Assembly (NCBI GenBank): GCA_949298955.1
Contig: CASFYQ010000005.1
Span: 62,001-126,000, forward strand
Direction: 5' to 3'
Length of the DNA: 64,000 bases
Source: an uncultured Bacteroidales bacterium
GTDB taxonomy: Bacteria; Bacteroidota; Bacteroidia; Bacteroidales; Barnesiellaceae
Shown: positions 54,036 to 64,000 of the stretch, one piece after another
Numbering within the stretch: position 1 is the first letter of the stretch
Layout of the letters: each line of letters begins with the position of its first letter
Notes under the pieces: generated by a model
The model's database searches: none
Told to the model about the DNA's origin: nothing
Seen by the model: the letters and a program-made list of their open reading frames with translations, nothing else
Program-made: the position numbers and the translations under genes

Positions 54036-54440
54036 ATGCCTACGATTCAACAATTAGTAAGAAAAGGACGGGTTGTATTGGAAGACAAGAGTAAATCTCC
54101 TGCACTGGATTCATGCCCCCAAAGACGTGGCGTGTGTGTGAGAGTTTACACGACGACTCCTAAAAAACCTAACTCTGCCATGCGTAAAGTTGCTCGTGTA
54201 CGTTTGACCAACGGAAAAGAGGTGAACTCGTATATTCCGGGTGAAGGTCACAATCTGCAAGAGCACTCGATCGTACTCGTTCGCGGTGGTCGTGTAAAAG
54301 ACCTCCCCGGTGTGCGTTATCACATTGTACGTGGTACATTGGATACTGCCGGTGTGGGTGGCCGTACACAACGTCGCTCGAAATATGGCGCCAAGAGACC
54401 TAAACCGGGAGCTGCTCCTGCTGCAAAAGGCAAGAAATAA
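54036..54440 (+). CDS. rpsL: 30S ribosomal protein S12
   Basis: The 134-residue decoding-centre protein has the conserved [11 protein letters not shown] start, [21 protein letters not shown] (streptomycin-site Lys 43 in KKPNS) and [12 protein letters not shown]. The streptomycin-resistance positions Lys43 and Lys88-equivalents are wild type. It is first in the ribosomal cluster; rpoC is not directly upstream. Confidence 0.98.
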   Translation: MPTIQQLVRKGRVVLEDKSKSPALDSCPQRRGVCVRVYTTTPKKPNSAMRKVARVRLTNGKEVNSYIPGEGHNLQEHSIVLVRGGRVKDLPGVRYHIVRGTLDTAGVGGRTQRRSKYGAKRPKPGAAPAAKGKK

Positions 54441-54613
54441 TTAACCCCCTTTTGCGAAAAGCCAGCAAAGAGAATTAAAAAAAAGAATTAGTGTCGAACA
54501 CTGGTTCGCGTTTATTGGATAGGCTGATTGGGTTGAGTAAATGAAATCGGCGGATTTCGTTGAAGATGTAAAGAACAGCAACCAAAAACAAGAACGACAA
54601 TTTATTGTAAAAA
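54441..54613 (+). promoter_or_regulatory. Structured rpsL-rpsG intergenic region, possible S7 autoregulatory site
   Basis: A 173-base spacer lies in an otherwise tight cluster. AGTGT-cga-ACACT (54490-54502) and CGAAC-actg-GTTCG (54495-54508) are overlapping, mutually exclusive hairpins. GAAATC-ggcg-GATTTC (54543-54558) is a third. In E. coli S7 represses from its binding site in the same S12-S7 spacer. The analogy is positional only. Confidence 0.4.
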
Positions 54614-55090
54614 ATGAGAAAAGCAAAACCAAAGAAACGGGTTGTATTACCGGATCCCGTATTCAATGATGTAAGGGTTTCGAAGTTTGTAAACCACTTG
54701 ATGTATGATGGCAAAAAGAATATTGCCTATACTATTTTCTACAGTGCATTGGAGATTGCGAAATCGAAATTGCCCAACGAGGAGAAATCGGCCCTCGAAA
54801 TTTGGAAGAAAGCCCTGGAAAATATTACGCCTCAAGTAGAGGTTAAATCTCGCCGTGTGGGTGGTGCCACTTTCCAAGTACCTACGGAAATCCGCCCCGA
54901 CCGTAAGGAATCTATTTCAATGAAAAATCTGATTATCTATTCTCGTAAAAGAGGAGGCAAAACGATGGCCGACAAACTGGCTGCCGAAATTGTCGACGCT
55001 TTCAACGAGCAGGGTGGCGCATTCAAACGTAAAGAAGATATGCACAAGATGGCCGAGGCTAACCGTGCATTCGCTCATTTTAGATTTTAA
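54614..55090 (+). CDS. rpsG: 30S ribosomal protein S7
   Basis: The 158-residue protein organises the 16S 3' major domain. It has [26 protein letters not shown], the [18 protein letters not shown] block and [19 protein letters not shown]. Length is normal. It follows an unusually long spacer after rpsL and precedes fusA by 25 bases. Confidence 0.97.
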   Translation: MRKAKPKKRVVLPDPVFNDVRVSKFVNHLMYDGKKNIAYTIFYSALEIAKSKLPNEEKSALEIWKKALENITPQVEVKSRRVGGATFQVPTEIRPDRKESISMKNLIIYSRKRGGKTMADKLAAEIVDAFNEQGGAFKRKEDMHKMAEANRAFAHFRF

Positions 55091-55115
55091 TTGAATAAAA
55101 TAAGGAATAAAGAAA

Positions 55116-57236
55116 ATGGCAAAATCTGACGCTCATTTGAAATATACCAGAAACATTGGTATTATGGCACACATCGATGCCGGCAAGACTACGACTTCGG
55201 AGCGTATCTTGTTCTACACGGGATTGACGCACAAAATCGGCGAGGTTCACGACGGTGCCGCTACCATGGACTGGATGGAACAGGAGCAGGAACGCGGTAT
55301 CACGATTACATCGGCCGCTACGACCGCTTTCTGGAATTATAAAGGCGAGAAATTCAAAATTAACCTGATTGATACTCCGGGGCACGTCGACTTTACCGTA
55401 GAGGTAGAGCGTTCGTTGCGTGTGCTCGACGGCGCTGTGGCTACCTTCTGTGCAGTAGGTGGTGTTGAACCCCAATCTGAGACGGTATGGCGCCAGGCCG
55501 ACAAATACAATGTACCCCGTATCGGTTATGTAAACAAGATGGACCGCTCGGGTGCCAATTTCTTCGAGGTGGTTCGCCAGCTCAAAGATGTGCTGGGAGC
55601 AAATCCCTGCCCCATTCAAGTGCCTATCGGTGCTGAGGAAACTTTCAAGGGTGTAGTCGACCTGGTTCGTATGAAAGCCATCTACTGGCACGACGAAACC
55701 ATGGGTGCCGATTACAGCGTAGAAGAGATTCCCGCCAACTTGCAGGCCGAGTGCGACGAGTGGAGAGACAAGATGCTCGAAAAAATCGCCGAGTGCGACG
55801 ACGAGTTGATGGAAAAATATTTCGCCGATCCCGCCACGATTACCGAAGAGGAAATCATGCGCGCTATCCGCAAAGGCACCTTGGCCATGCAAATCGTACC
55901 TATGATTTGTGGTTCGTCGTTTAAGAATAAAGGTGTACAACCCCTGCTCGATGCCGTTTGTGCATTCTTGCCCAGCCCGGTAGATACTCCGGCCGTGGTA
56001 GGTCACGATGTAAACGACCCCGAGAAAGAAGTGGTACGTCACCCCTCTTTTGACCAACCGATGTGCGCCCTCGCCTTCAAGATTGCTACCGACCCCTATG
56101 TAGGACGTCTCTGCTTCTTCCGTGTATACTCGGGCGAGATTGTAGCCGGCTCTTATGTGCTCAATTCGCGTTCGGGCAAGAAAGAGCGTGTGTCGCGTCT
56201 GTTCCAGATGCACTCCAACAAACAGAATCCCAAAGACTCGATCGACTGTGGTGATATAGGTGCAGGTGTAGGCTTCAAGGATATCCGCACGGGTGACACG
56301 CTGTGTGCCGAAGATGCTCCCATCGTGCTCGAAGCCATGGATTTCCCCGCTCCCGTGATTGGTATCGCCGTAGAGCCCAAAACTCAGAAAGACCTCGACA
56401 AGCTGGGTATTGGCTTGCAGAAGCTGGCCGAAGAGGATCCTACCTTCACCGTAGCTACCAACGAGGAGACCGGGCAAACGGTTATCAGCGGTATGGGTGA
56501 GCTCCACTTGGAAATCATCATCGACCGTCTGAAACGTGAGTTCAAGGTAGAATGTAACCAAGGTCGTCCCCAAGTTACCTACAAAGAGGCTATCACCAAG
56601 CCGGTTGAACTGCGCGAGGTATTCAAGAAACAGACCGGTGGTCGCGGTAAGTTTGCCGACATCATCGTACGTGTAGAACCCTCGACCCGCGAAGAGAGCG
56701 GCCTCGAATTTGTCGATGAAGTAAAAGGCGGTAACATTCCCAAGGAATTTATCCCCTCGATTCAGAAAGGTTTCACTACCGCTATGAAAAACGGTGTATT
56801 GGCCGGCTATCCGGTAGACAGCCTGAAAGTAACCGTAATCGACGGTTCGTTCCACCCCGTAGACTCTGACCAGTTGTCGTTCGAGCTCTGTGCTATCCAA
56901 GCCTTCAAGAAAGCTTGCGAAAAAGCCGGCCCCGTATTGCTCGAGCCCATTATGAAAATCGAGGTAGTAACCCCCGAAGAGAGCATGGGTGACGTAATCT
57001 CCGACTTGAACAAACGTCGTGGTCAAATCGAAGGTATGGAGTCGAGCCGCTCGGGTGCCCGCATCGTGAAAGCTACTGCTCCTCTGGCCGAGATGTTCGG
57101 TTACGTAACAGCATTGCGTACCATCACCTCGGGTCGTGCAACCTCGACGATGTCGTTCTCGCACTATGCCGAGGTAAGCTCGTCGATTGCCAAGAATGTG
57201 TTGACCGAGGTAAACGGTAGAGTAGATTTATTGTAA
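55116..57236 (+). CDS. fusA: Elongation factor G
   Basis: The 706-residue translocase GTPase has P-loop [12 protein letters not shown] (about 18-29), the switch II motif DTPGHVDF and the NKMD guanine motif. Domain IV contains GGRGKFADI and the EF-G loop near the tip, and the C-terminal domain V follows ([17 protein letters not shown]). It is the canonical translating EF-G, by its ribosomal-cluster position, rather than a specialised paralogue. tuf does not follow, as it would in E. coli; rpsJ does, after 27 bases. A long antisense open frame here is a shadow. Confidence 0.97.
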   Translation: MAKSDAHLKYTRNIGIMAHIDAGKTTTSERILFYTGLTHKIGEVHDGAATMDWMEQEQERGITITSAATTAFWNYKGEKFKINLIDTPGHVDFTVEVERSLRVLDGAVATFCAVGGVEPQSETVWRQADKYNVPRIGYVNKMDRSGANFFEVVRQLKDVLGANPCPIQVPIGAEETFKGVVDLVRMKAIYWHDETMGADYSVEEIPANLQAECDEWRDKMLEKIAECDDELMEKYFADPATITEEEIMRAIRKGTLAMQIVPMICGSSFKNKGVQPLLDAVCAFLPSPVDTPAVVGHDVNDPEKEVVRHPSFDQPMCALAFKIATDPYVGRLCFFRVYSGEIVAGSYVLNSRSGKKERVSRLFQMHSNKQNPKDSIDCGDIGAGVGFKDIRTGDTLCAEDAPIVLEAMDFPAPVIGIAVEPKTQKDLDKLGIGLQKLAEEDPTFTVATNEETGQTVISGMGELHLEIIIDRLKREFKVECNQGRPQVTYKEAITKPVELREVFKKQTGGRGKFADIIVRVEPSTREESGLEFVDEVKGGNIPKEFIPSIQKGFTTAMKNGVLAGYPVDSLKVTVIDGSFHPVDSDQLSFELCAIQAFKKACEKAGPVLLEPIMKIEVVTPEESMGDVISDLNKRRGQIEGMESSRSGARIVKATAPLAEMFGYVTALRTITSGRATSTMSFSHYAEVSSSIAKNVLTEVNGRVDLL

Positions 57237-57263
57237 TTTGTAATTAAACTATCAAATATCAAT

Positions 57264-57569
57264 ATGAGCCAAAAAATCAGAATTAAATTAAAGTCTTACG
57301 ACCACAACTTGGTCGACAAGTCGGCCGAGAAAATCGTAAAGACGGTGAAATCTACGGGCGCAGTAGTGAGCGGGCCTATACCTCTACCTACTCACAAACG
57401 TATCTTCACGGTAAACCGCTCGACTTTCGTAAACAAGAAATCGAGAGAGCAATTCGAGTTGTCGTCGTTCAAGCGTCTTATCGACATTTACAGCTCGACG
57501 GCTAAAACCGTAGATGCCCTGATGAAATTGGAATTGCCCAGCGGCGTAGATGTAGAAATTAAAGTGTGA
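57264..57569 (+). CDS. rpsJ: 30S ribosomal protein S10
   Basis: The 101-residue protein begins [18 protein letters not shown] and has [12 protein letters not shown] and [16 protein letters not shown]. It belongs to the 30S head and also serves as NusE in antitermination. It is first gene of the S10 block, directly behind fusA with no terminator between. Confidence 0.97.
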   Translation: MSQKIRIKLKSYDHNLVDKSAEKIVKTVKSTGAVVSGPIPLPTHKRIFTVNRSTFVNKKSREQFELSSFKRLIDIYSSTAKTVDALMKLELPSGVDVEIKV

Positions 57570-57590
57570 TTCAACAAAAATTAAGTAGAA

Positions 57591-58205
57591 ATGCCAGGAT
57601 TATTAGGAAAAAAAATCGGAATGACATCCGTTTTCAGTGCCGAGGGTAAAAATGTACCATGCACTGTTATCGAAGTTGGTCCTTGTGTAGTTACGCAAAT
57701 CAAAACCGTTGAAAAAGATGGCTATGAGGCCGTACAGGTAGGTTTTATCGACAAGAAAGACAAACATACCACGAAGCCCGAAGCCGGACATTTCAAGAAA
57801 GCAGGCGTAACACCCAAGAGACACTTGGCCGAGTTCAAATTCGACACCGAATACAAATTGGGCGACACGATTGCCGTCGATTTGTTTGAAGGTGCCGACT
57901 ACGTAGATGTAATCGGCGTATCAAAAGGTAAAGGTTTCCAAGGTGTAGTTAAGCGCCATGGCTTCGGCGGTGTGGGTCAGACCACACACGGTCAGCATAA
58001 CCGCTTGCGTGCCCCCGGTTCTATCGGAGCTTGTTCATACCCTGCCCGCGTATTCAAAGGCACACGTATGGCCGGCCAAATGGGTAACAGCCGTGTAACC
58101 GTGCAAAACCTTCAAGTGTTAAAAGTAATACCCGAACACAATCTTTTGCTCATCAAAGGATCGGTACCGGGCAGTAAAGGTTCAATCGTAATAATTGAGA
58201 AATAA
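57591..58205 (+). CDS. rplC: 50S ribosomal protein L3
   Basis: The 204-residue protein has [13 protein letters not shown] at its start, [25 protein letters not shown] (the extended loop reaching the peptidyl-transferase centre) and [16 protein letters not shown]. The stop TAA shares its last A with the rplD start (TAATG), indicating translational coupling. Confidence 0.97.
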   Translation: MPGLLGKKIGMTSVFSAEGKNVPCTVIEVGPCVVTQIKTVEKDGYEAVQVGFIDKKDKHTTKPEAGHFKKAGVTPKRHLAEFKFDTEYKLGDTIAVDLFEGADYVDVIGVSKGKGFQGVVKRHGFGGVGQTTHGQHNRLRAPGSIGACSYPARVFKGTRMAGQMGNSRVTVQNLQVLKVIPEHNLLLIKGSVPGSKGSIVIIEK

Positions 58206-58825
58206 TGGAACTGAGCGTATATAACATTAAAGGTGAGGACACCGGTAAGAAGGTTGTTTTGGACGATTCCGTATTCGGTATCGAACCCAACGATCACGCC
58301 GTATATCTCGATGTGAAACAATACTTGGCCAATTTGCGTCAAGGGACTCACAAGTCAAAAGAAAGAAGCGAAGTATCGGGTAGTACCCGTAAACTGAAAA
58401 GACAAAAAGGAACGGGCGGCGCTCGTAGCGGTGATATCAATTCGCCGGTTATGATCGGTGGTGGCCGTGTATTCGGTCCCAAACCCCGCGACTACCGTTT
58501 CAAACTCAACAAGAAAGTGAAAGAACTCGCCCGTAAATCGGCATTGACTTACAAGGCTCAGGAAAATGCCATCGTCGTGGTAGAAGACTTTTCTTTCGAC
58601 GCCCCCAAGACCAAAGAATTTGTAGCTTTGCTGAAAAATCTGCAAGTTGCTGATAAAAAGTCACTTTTGGTTTTATCGGAACAAAATAAAAATGTATATT
58701 TGTCGGCCCGTAATCTTACGGGAGCAAATGTGGTAACGGTATCGGAGCTCAATACCTACAAAGTGTTGGACAACAAGGCTTTGGTTTTGACAGAGAGCAC
58801 GGTAGCCGCTATCAATAACTTTTGA
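58205..58825 (+). CDS. rplD: 50S ribosomal protein L4
   Basis: The 206-residue protein has the exit-tunnel loop [27 protein letters not shown] region (about 58-82) and [18 protein letters not shown]. In E. coli L4 regulates the S10 operon. No equivalent leader is visible here because S10 follows fusA by only 27 bases. It is coupled to rplC by a one-base overlap. Confidence 0.97.
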   Translation: MELSVYNIKGEDTGKKVVLDDSVFGIEPNDHAVYLDVKQYLANLRQGTHKSKERSEVSGSTRKLKRQKGTGGARSGDINSPVMIGGGRVFGPKPRDYRFKLNKKVKELARKSALTYKAQENAIVVVEDFSFDAPKTKEFVALLKNLQVADKKSLLVLSEQNKNVYLSARNLTGANVVTVSELNTYKVLDNKALVLTESTVAAINNF

Positions 58826-58843
58826 TGTAAGGAGGCTTAAACT

Positions 58844-59134
58844 ATGGGAATAATAATTAAACCTATCGTAACAGAGAAAATGACGGCCATGGGCGAGAAA
58901 TACAATCGCTATGGTTTCCGCGTAGATCCGAAGGCCGATAAGGCTCAAATTAAGAAAGCCGTAGAAGAGATGTACAACGTTACGGTCGTATCGGTAAACA
59001 CGATGAACTATCGTGGCAAAAACAAAAGCCGCTACACCAAGACCGGTCTCATCTCGGGCATGACGGCCGCTTATAAGAAAGCCTTGGTTACATTGAAAGA
59101 AGGAGAAACTATCGATTTTTATAGCAATATCTAA
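58844..59134 (+). CDS. rplW: 50S ribosomal protein L23
   Basis: The 96-residue protein (MGIIIKPIVTEKMTAMGEKYNRYGF, VVSVNTMNYRGKNKSRYTK) lies at the tunnel exit, where it docks trigger factor and SRP. It is near typical length and preceded by AGGAGG at 58830-58835, a strong Shine-Dalgarno for this phylum. Confidence 0.97.
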   Translation: MGIIIKPIVTEKMTAMGEKYNRYGFRVDPKADKAQIKKAVEEMYNVTVVSVNTMNYRGKNKSRYTKTGLISGMTAAYKKALVTLKEGETIDFYSNI

Positions 59135-59141
59135 TTAGACA

Positions 59142-59966
59142 ATGGCAGTAAGAAAATTAAAGCCCACAACACCGGGGCAAAGACACAAAATTATTGGTGC
59201 ATTTGATACTATCACTGCTAGCGCGCCAGAAAAATCTCTTGTAAGAGGTGTCAGGAAATCGGGTGGTCGTAACAATGAGGGGCATCTGACGATGCGCTAC
59301 ATTGGCGGCGGTCACAAGAGAAAATACAGATTGATCGATTTCAAGAGAAACAAAGACGGTGTACCCGCTACTGTAAAGACAATCGAATACGACCCGAACC
59401 GTTCGGCCCGTATCGCTTTGTTGTTCTATGCAGACGGTGAAAAACGTTACATTATTGCACCCAACGGCTTGGAAGTTGGAGCAACCTTGATGTCTGGCGA
59501 AAATGCAGCTCCCGAGGTAGGAAATGCATTGCCTCTGAAAAACATACCTATCGGTACTGTTATTCACAACATCGAGTTGCGTCCGGGTCAAGGAGCCTTC
59601 CTGGTTCGTTCGGCCGGAACGTTTGCTCAGTTGACTTCGAGAGAAGGCGATTATGCAATTATCAAATTACCTTCTGGAGAGACCAGAAAAATCCTCGCAA
59701 CCTGTAAAGCCACGATCGGTAGCGTAGGTAACTCGGACCATGCCCTCGAACGCTCGGGTAAAGCCGGACGCTCGCGCTGGTTGGGCCGTCGTCCCCGCAA
59801 CCGTGGTGTTGTGATGAACCCCGTAGATCACCCGATGGGTGGTGGTGAAGGTCGTGCATCGGGAGGACACCCCAGATCGAGAAAAGGCTTGTATGCTAAG
59901 GGTCTGAAGACCAGAGCTCCGAAGAAACACTCTTCGAAGTATATAATTGAAAGAAGGAAAAAGTAA
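59142..59966 (+). CDS. rplB: 50S ribosomal protein L2
   Basis: The 274-residue peptidyl-transferase-region protein has the [23 protein letters not shown] block, [15 protein letters not shown], and the conserved tail [24 protein letters not shown] with the functionally important His (about 230). Standard length. It starts 7 bases after rplW. Confidence 0.98.
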   Translation: MAVRKLKPTTPGQRHKIIGAFDTITASAPEKSLVRGVRKSGGRNNEGHLTMRYIGGGHKRKYRLIDFKRNKDGVPATVKTIEYDPNRSARIALLFYADGEKRYIIAPNGLEVGATLMSGENAAPEVGNALPLKNIPIGTVIHNIELRPGQGAFLVRSAGTFAQLTSREGDYAIIKLPSGETRKILATCKATIGSVGNSDHALERSGKAGRSRWLGRRPRNRGVVMNPVDHPMGGGEGRASGGHPRSRKGLYAKGLKTRAPKKHSSKYIIERRKK

Positions 59967-59986
59967 TCTGATAAATTGACAACAAC

Positions 59987-60256
59987 ATGAGTCGTTCATT
60001 AAAAAAAGGCCCATATATCAGTGTGAAGCTGGACAAGAAAGTTGCCGCCATGGAGGCATCAGGCAAAAAGTCTGTGATCAAAACATGGTCGCGTGCTTCT
60101 ATGATTTCTCCCGATTTTGTAGGACACACTTTTGCAGTACACAATGGTAATAAATTTATTCCCGTATACGTTACCGAAAACATGGTAGGGCACAAGCTCG
60201 GCGAGTTTGCCCCTACGCGTACATTCCGCGGCCATGCAGGTAACAAGAAAAAATAA
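59987..60256 (+). CDS. rpsS: 30S ribosomal protein S19
   Basis: The 89-residue head protein starts [18 protein letters not shown] and has [22 protein letters not shown] and [18 protein letters not shown]. It is 20 bases downstream of rplB. Confidence 0.98.
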   Translation: MSRSLKKGPYISVKLDKKVAAMEASGKKSVIKTWSRASMISPDFVGHTFAVHNGNKFIPVYVTENMVGHKLGEFAPTRTFRGHAGNKKK

Positions 60257-60300
60257 GGCCTGAGGGAATGCGAGTTTTAATACAATTAAAGAATTGAAAA

Positions 60301-60711
60301 ATGGGTGCAAGAAAAAGAGAATCAGCCAATAGAAGGAAGGAAGCTCTGAAAACTCAATATTTCGCCAAGTTGAACAATGTTCCCACCTCTCCCCGCAAGA
60401 TGCGCCTGGTCGCAGATATGGTTAGAGGCATGGAAGTATTCAAAGCCTTGGGCGTGTTGAAGTTCTCGAACAAAGAAGCTTCGCAAAGACTGGAAAAACT
60501 GTTGCGTTCGGCCATTGCCAACTGGGAGCAAAAGAACGAGCGCAAGGCCGAAAGCGGAGAACTGTACATCTCGACAATCTATGTAGATTGCGCAGCAATG
60601 TTGAAACGTCTTCGTCCGGCTCCGCAAGGAAGAGGTTACCGGATTCGTAAACGCTCGAACCACGTAACACTGTTTGTTGATACAATAAATAAAAACGATA
60701 ACAAAAACTAA
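60301..60711 (+). CDS. rplV: 50S ribosomal protein L22
   Basis: The 136-residue protein lines the exit tunnel. It has [18 protein letters not shown], the macrolide-relevant beta hairpin ([26 protein letters not shown]) and an N-terminal extension of about 20 basic residues common in Bacteroidota. Confidence 0.97.
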   Translation: MGARKRESANRRKEALKTQYFAKLNNVPTSPRKMRLVADMVRGMEVFKALGVLKFSNKEASQRLEKLLRSAIANWEQKNERKAESGELYISTIYVDCAAMLKRLRPAPQGRGYRIRKRSNHVTLFVDTINKNDNKN

Positions 60712-60718
60712 TTGCTGG

Positions 60719-61444
60719 ATGGGACAGAAAGTAAATCCGATAAGTAACCGTTTGGGAATCATCAGAGGTTGGGATTCCAACTGGTATGGCGGTAAAAACT
60801 ATGGTGACAGGTTGTTGGAAGACAGCAAGATCCGGAAGTATTTGAATGCCCGTCTTGCAAAAGCCAGCGTTTCGCGCATAGTTATAGAACGTACGTTGAA
60901 ACTGATAACCATTACCGTGTGCACGGCACGTCCGGGCCTGATCATCGGTAAAGGCGGTCAAGAGGTAGACAAGCTCAAAGAAGAGTTGAAGAAAATCACC
61001 GACAAGGACGTACAAATCAATATCTACGAGGTAAAACGCCCCGAGCTTGACGCCGAAATCGTGGCCAGCAACATCGCTCGCCAAATCGAAGGCAAAATTG
61101 CTTACCGTCGCGCCGTGAAAATGGCTATCGCTTCGACGATGCGCATGGGCGCCGAAGGTATCAAAGTGCAAGTGTCGGGCCGTCTGAACGGCGCCGAAAT
61201 GGCCCGCTCCGAGATGTACAAAGAGGGCAGAACCCCCCTGCATACACTCCGTGCCGATATTGACTATGCCTTGGTAGAAGCTCTTACGAAAGTAGGAATC
61301 ATCGGTATCAAGGTTTGGATTTGCCGTGGCGAAATCTACGGAAAGAAAGACCTGGCTCCTGCCTTCACCAACAATGCCAAAGAGGCTCGTGGTGGAAATG
61401 GTGCACCGAAAAAGGGCTTCAGAAAACCCAAAACTAACCGCTAA
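60719..61444 (+). CDS. rpsC: 30S ribosomal protein S3
   Basis: The 241-residue protein has [27 protein letters not shown] start, a KH domain with [18 protein letters not shown] (about 80-97) and the C-terminal domain [31 protein letters not shown]. It forms part of the mRNA entry channel. It starts 7 bases after rplV. Confidence 0.98.
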   Translation: MGQKVNPISNRLGIIRGWDSNWYGGKNYGDRLLEDSKIRKYLNARLAKASVSRIVIERTLKLITITVCTARPGLIIGKGGQEVDKLKEELKKITDKDVQINIYEVKRPELDAEIVASNIARQIEGKIAYRRAVKMAIASTMRMGAEGIKVQVSGRLNGAEMARSEMYKEGRTPLHTLRADIDYALVEALTKVGIIGIKVWICRGEIYGKKDLAPAFTNNAKEARGGNGAPKKGFRKPKTNR

Positions 61445-61458
61445 ACGAAAATTGAACT

Positions 61459-61890
61459 ATGTTACAACCGAAAAAAACTAAATTCAGAAGACAGCAAAAA
61501 GGTCGCCAAAAGGGCAATGCCCAAAGAGGCAACCAGCTGGCTTTCGGCTCTTTCGGCATCAAGTCGTTAGATACGAAATGGATTACAGGTCGTCAAATCG
61601 AGGCCGCTCGTGTTGCTGTAACACGTTATATGCAACGTCAAGGTCAGATTTGGATCCGTATATTCCCCGATAAACCTATCACCAAGAAGCCGGCCGACGT
61701 ACGTATGGGTAAAGGTAAAGGTAATCCCGAGGGATTCGTATTCCCCATTACTCCGGGCCGTATCATTATCGAGGTAGAAGGTGTACCTTTTGAGATTGCC
61801 AAAGAAGCTCTGCGCCTGGGTGCCCAGAAACTTCCCGTTACCACCAAGTTCGTTGTTCGTCGTGACTACGACGCCAGTCAAAATGTGTAA
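61459..61890 (+). CDS. rplP: 50S ribosomal protein L16
   Basis: The 143-residue protein ([58 protein letters not shown]) sits near the A site. The arginine hydroxylated in some bacteria lies in the RMGKGKG segment. Standard length. Confidence 0.98.
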   Translation: MLQPKKTKFRRQQKGRQKGNAQRGNQLAFGSFGIKSLDTKWITGRQIEAARVAVTRYMQRQGQIWIRIFPDKPITKKPADVRMGKGKGNPEGFVFPITPGRIIIEVEGVPFEIAKEALRLGAQKLPVTTKFVVRRDYDASQNV

Positions 61891-61893
61891 GTT

Positions 61894-62091
61894 ATGAAAA
61901 AAGCAGAAATTAAGGAATTAGGCTCCAAAGAGTTACAGGAAAGATTGGACGCAGCCGTAGTTGCTCTCAATCAGATGGAGATCAACCACAGCATCTCGCC
62001 GTTGGACAGTCCTGCTAAAATAACACACGAACGCAGGATGATTGCGCGTATGAAAACCGAGTTGCGCAAACGTGAACTTAACAAAAAATAA
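61894..62091 (+). CDS. rpmC: 50S ribosomal protein L29
   Basis: The 65-residue two-helix protein ([38 protein letters not shown]) near the tunnel exit starts 3 bases after rplP. The spacing to rpsQ is 17 bases. Confidence 0.95.
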   Translation: MKKAEIKELGSKELQERLDAAVVALNQMEINHSISPLDSPAKITHERRMIARMKTELRKRELNKK

Positions 62092-62108
62092 TCAGCCACA
62101 GATCTAAG

Positions 62109-62366
62109 ATGGAAAGTAGAAATTTAAGAAAAGAGAGAGTCGGTGTGGTTTCCAGCAACAAGATGGAAAAGACTGTCACGGTAACCGTGAAGTGGAAAGA
62201 GAAACACCCGATTTATGGTAAATTCGTGAACAAGACGAAGAAATACCATGCTCATGACGAGAAGAACGAATGCAACATCGGTGATACCGTGCGGCTGATG
62301 GAGACTCGTCCTTTGAGCAAAACAAAGAGATGGAGAGTAGTAGAAATCATCGAAAGAGCTAAGTAA
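62109..62366 (+). CDS. rpsQ: 30S ribosomal protein S17
   Basis: The 85-residue OB-fold protein has [39 protein letters not shown] and [17 protein letters not shown]. It binds 16S rRNA in the body. It is separated from rplN by 2 bases. Confidence 0.97.
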   Translation: MESRNLRKERVGVVSSNKMEKTVTVTVKWKEKHPIYGKFVNKTKKYHAHDEKNECNIGDTVRLMETRPLSKTKRWRVVEIIERAK

Positions 62367-62368
62367 TT

Positions 62369-62734
62369 ATGATACAACAAGAATCAAGACTTACAGTAGC
62401 TGATAACAGCGGAGCTAAGGAAGCTCTTTGCATTCGCGTGTTGGGAGGAACCGGCCGCCGCTATGCGTCGGTAGGCGATGTAATCGTCGTAGCCATCAAG
62501 AGCGCTATCCCCTCGAGCGATGTGAAAAAAGGCGCCGTATCGAAAGCCATCATCGTGCGCACGAAAAAAGAAATCCGTCGTCAAGACGGCTCGTACATTC
62601 GCTTCGACGACAATGCGTGTGTATTGTTGAATAATGCGGGTGAGTTGCGCGGTAGCCGTATCTTCGGTCCCGTAGCCCGTGAGTTGCGTGCCGTAAATAT
62701 GAAAATCGTGTCGTTGGCACCCGAAGTACTTTAA
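62369..62734 (+). CDS. rplN: 50S ribosomal protein L14
   Basis: The 121-residue protein ([60 protein letters not shown]) belongs to the subunit interface. It begins the spc block, which here is continuous with S10. Confidence 0.98.
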   Translation: MIQQESRLTVADNSGAKEALCIRVLGGTGRRYASVGDVIVVAIKSAIPSSDVKKGAVSKAIIVRTKKEIRRQDGSYIRFDDNACVLLNNAGELRGSRIFGPVARELRAVNMKIVSLAPEVL

Positions 62735-62755
62735 TCGCATAAAGTAAAAGATTAA

Positions 62756-63076
62756 ATGAGCAAGTTACATATCAAAAAGGGAGATACAGTCTATGTAAAC
62801 GCCGGTGAAGACAAAGGCAAAACCGGTCGTGTGCTGAGCGTGTTGGTAAAAGAACAACGTGCCATCGTAGAAGGTATCAACATGGTATCCAAGAGTACCA
62901 AACCCAATGCCAAAAACCCTCAAGGAGGTATAGTGAAGAAAGAAGCTCCTATTCATATTTCCAATTTGAATCCTCTGGATCCCAAGACGGGCAAAGCTAC
63001 CCGCATCGGCCGGAAGAAAAATGAAGCAGGCGTTTCAGTACGTTATTCCAAAAAATCAGGAGAGGAGATTAAGTAA
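62756..63076 (+). CDS. rplX: 50S ribosomal protein L24
   Basis: The 106-residue KOW-domain protein ([38 protein letters not shown]) initiates 50S assembly. Its stop overlaps the rplE start by one base (TAATG). Confidence 0.97.
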   Translation: MSKLHIKKGDTVYVNAGEDKGKTGRVLSVLVKEQRAIVEGINMVSKSTKPNAKNPQGGIVKKEAPIHISNLNPLDPKTGKATRIGRKKNEAGVSVRYSKKSGEEIK

Positions 63077-63633
63077 TGAACAACACCGCAAATCTGAAGA
63101 AAGAATATCTCGAAAGAATCGTGCCCGCCTTGCAGAAGGAGTTTAACTACTCGTCGATCATGCAGGTGCCCGTCTTGAAGAAGATTGTAATCAATCAGGG
63201 TCTTGGCGAGGCAACGGCCGATAAGAAAATCATCGAAACCGCCATCAACGAGTTGACGGCCATTACCGGTCAGAAAGCAGTGGCAACCCTCTCGCGCAAG
63301 GATATTTCGAATTTCAAGCTGCGTAAGAAAATGCCCATCGGCGTGATGGTAACCCTCCGCCACGAGCGCATGTATGAGTTCTTGGAGCGTTTGGTACGCG
63401 TATCTCTTCCCCGTATCCGCGACTTCAAAGGTATCGAAAGCAAACTCGATGGGCGAGGCAATTATACCCTCGGAATTCAGGAACAAATCATTTTCCCTGA
63501 AATAAATATCGATAGTATTACCAAAATTATGGGAATGAATATTACCTTTGTAACCTCTGCCAAAACCGACGAGGAAGGGTATGCTCTTCTCAAAGCATTT
63601 GGCTTACCTTTTAAAAACGCAAAAAAAGACTAA
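63076..63633 (+). CDS. rplE: 50S ribosomal protein L5
   Basis: The 185-residue 5S-rRNA-binding protein has [59 protein letters not shown] and the terminal LLKAFGLPF. It starts within the rplX stop codon. Confidence 0.98.
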   Translation: MNNTANLKKEYLERIVPALQKEFNYSSIMQVPVLKKIVINQGLGEATADKKIIETAINELTAITGQKAVATLSRKDISNFKLRKKMPIGVMVTLRHERMYEFLERLVRVSLPRIRDFKGIESKLDGRGNYTLGIQEQIIFPEINIDSITKIMGMNITFVTSAKTDEEGYALLKAFGLPFKNAKKD

Positions 63634-63636
63634 GAT

Positions 63637-63906
63637 ATGGCAAAAGAATCGATGAAAGCTCGTGAAGTGAAGAGAGCCAAGTTGGTTGCCAAGTATGCCG
63701 AAAAGAAAAAACAACTCAAGGCAGAAGGCAATTACGAGGCCCTTCAACTGCTGCCGAAAAACGCGTCGCGTGTACGTCTGCACAACCGTTGCAAGATTAC
63801 CGGTCGTCCCAAAGGATATATCCGTCAGTTTGGGATTTCTCGTATACAGTTCCGCGAAATGGCATCGGCAGGACTTATCCCGGGCGTAAAAAAAGCAAGC
63901 TGGTAA
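63637..63906 (+). CDS. rpsN: 30S ribosomal protein S14, zinc-independent type
   Basis: The 89-residue long form has a single Cys in the [31 protein letters not shown] region. It lacks the paired CxxC motifs of the zinc form, so it should not respond to zinc supply. It starts 3 bases after rplE. Confidence 0.97.
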   Translation: MAKESMKAREVKRAKLVAKYAEKKKQLKAEGNYEALQLLPKNASRVRLHNRCKITGRPKGYIRQFGISRIQFREMASAGLIPGVKKASW

Positions 63907-63963
63907 TTATTTTTAGTGTTAAATATTGTCCGGAGACTCCGGATCAATTTAAACAAATTTTTT

Positions 63964-64000
63964 ATGACAGATCCAATAGCAGATTATCTGACAAGATTGA
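63964..64000 (+). CDS. rpsH: 30S ribosomal protein S8, 5' end only
   Basis: The window ends 37 bases into a frame starting ATG 63964 and reading MTDPIADYLTRL, the conserved S8 N-terminus. Its position after rpsN agrees with the spc order. Confidence 0.92.
   Translation, partial: MTDPIADYLTRL

Noticed and set aside
55080..57164. A 694-codon open frame antisense to fusA
   Set aside because: It mirrors fusA completely. Its translation has no recognisable domain, and the codon bias of EF-G explains the lack of stops on the other strand.
57236..57264. A missing tuf gene between fusA and rpsJ as an assembly gap
   Set aside because: The 28-base junction is clean, and tuf is commonly located elsewhere in Bacteroidota.

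Overview
The window is a chromosomal segment of a member of the Bacteroidales. The evidence is of three kinds. Promoters repeatedly read TTTG, about 20 bases, TAnnTTTG, which is the Bacteroidota sigma-factor consensus. Two secreted proteins end in type IX secretion (T9SS) style sorting domains. Several gene groups are typical of the phylum: parE-coaD-S41 protease, dut-TPR-DUF4292-EnvC-like, and tandem rhomboids. The fairly GC-rich codon use would fit a Barnesiella/Coprobacter-like lineage, but that narrower placement is a guess. No rRNA, insertion sequence, prophage or CRISPR array was seen.

Layout. (1) 1-9.9 kb, mostly + strand: rpsT between two tRNA-Glu genes, a TM2 protein, gyrB, a small membrane protein, rnr, then parE-coaD-S41 protease. 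(2) 9.9-16 kb, - strand: an acyltransferase, and an operon of two rhomboid proteases, a membrane-anchored EEP hydrolase and an M3 peptidase. (3) 16-25.2 kb: HU, a CPA2 antiporter with a universal-stress-like tail, asd, and a - strand operon of dgt, a TPM/zinc-ribbon protein and a GH20 hexosaminidase. (4) 25.4-35.6 kb: dut, a TPR lipoprotein, a DUF4292 lipoprotein and an EnvC-like murein hydrolase activator, continuing into surface-glycan genes (GNAT/FemAB-like transferase, flippase, three glycosyltransferases). (5) 35.6-40.8 kb: an ArgE-like M20 hydrolase, a long-chain acyl-CoA ligase, prfB with its programmed +1 frameshift, and argB. (6) 40.9-49.8 kb: two T9SS cargo proteins, one an M6 metalloprotease; a GlmU-like protein; an unusual two-gene unit (ACP-like plus asparagine-synthetase-like, both with replaced active-site residues); and rfbC. 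(7) 49.9-53.7 kb: a siderophore-type TonB-dependent receptor followed closely by an SbmA/BacA-type ABC transporter. (8) 53.9 kb to the end: the str, S10 and spc ribosomal clusters run together (rpsL-rpsG-fusA-rpsJ ... rpsN-rpsH) without tuf, cut at rpsH.

How the parts work together: topology (GyrB, ParE, HU), nucleotide-pool sanitation (Dgt, Dut), RNA turnover (RNase R) and translation (ribosomal proteins, EF-G, RF2) form the housekeeping core. Envelope functions fill most of the rest. The most unusual locus is the ACP-like/AsnB-like pair at 47.2-49.1 kb. Its ACP lacks the phosphopantetheine serine. Its AsnB homologue lacks both the glutaminase Cys2 and the SGGxDS ATP-pyrophosphatase motif, yet both frames are intact and share a unit closed by a strong terminator. 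Other points of note are a duplicated promoter cassette ahead of a glycosyltransferase and a prfB promoter lying in the loop of the preceding gene's terminator.
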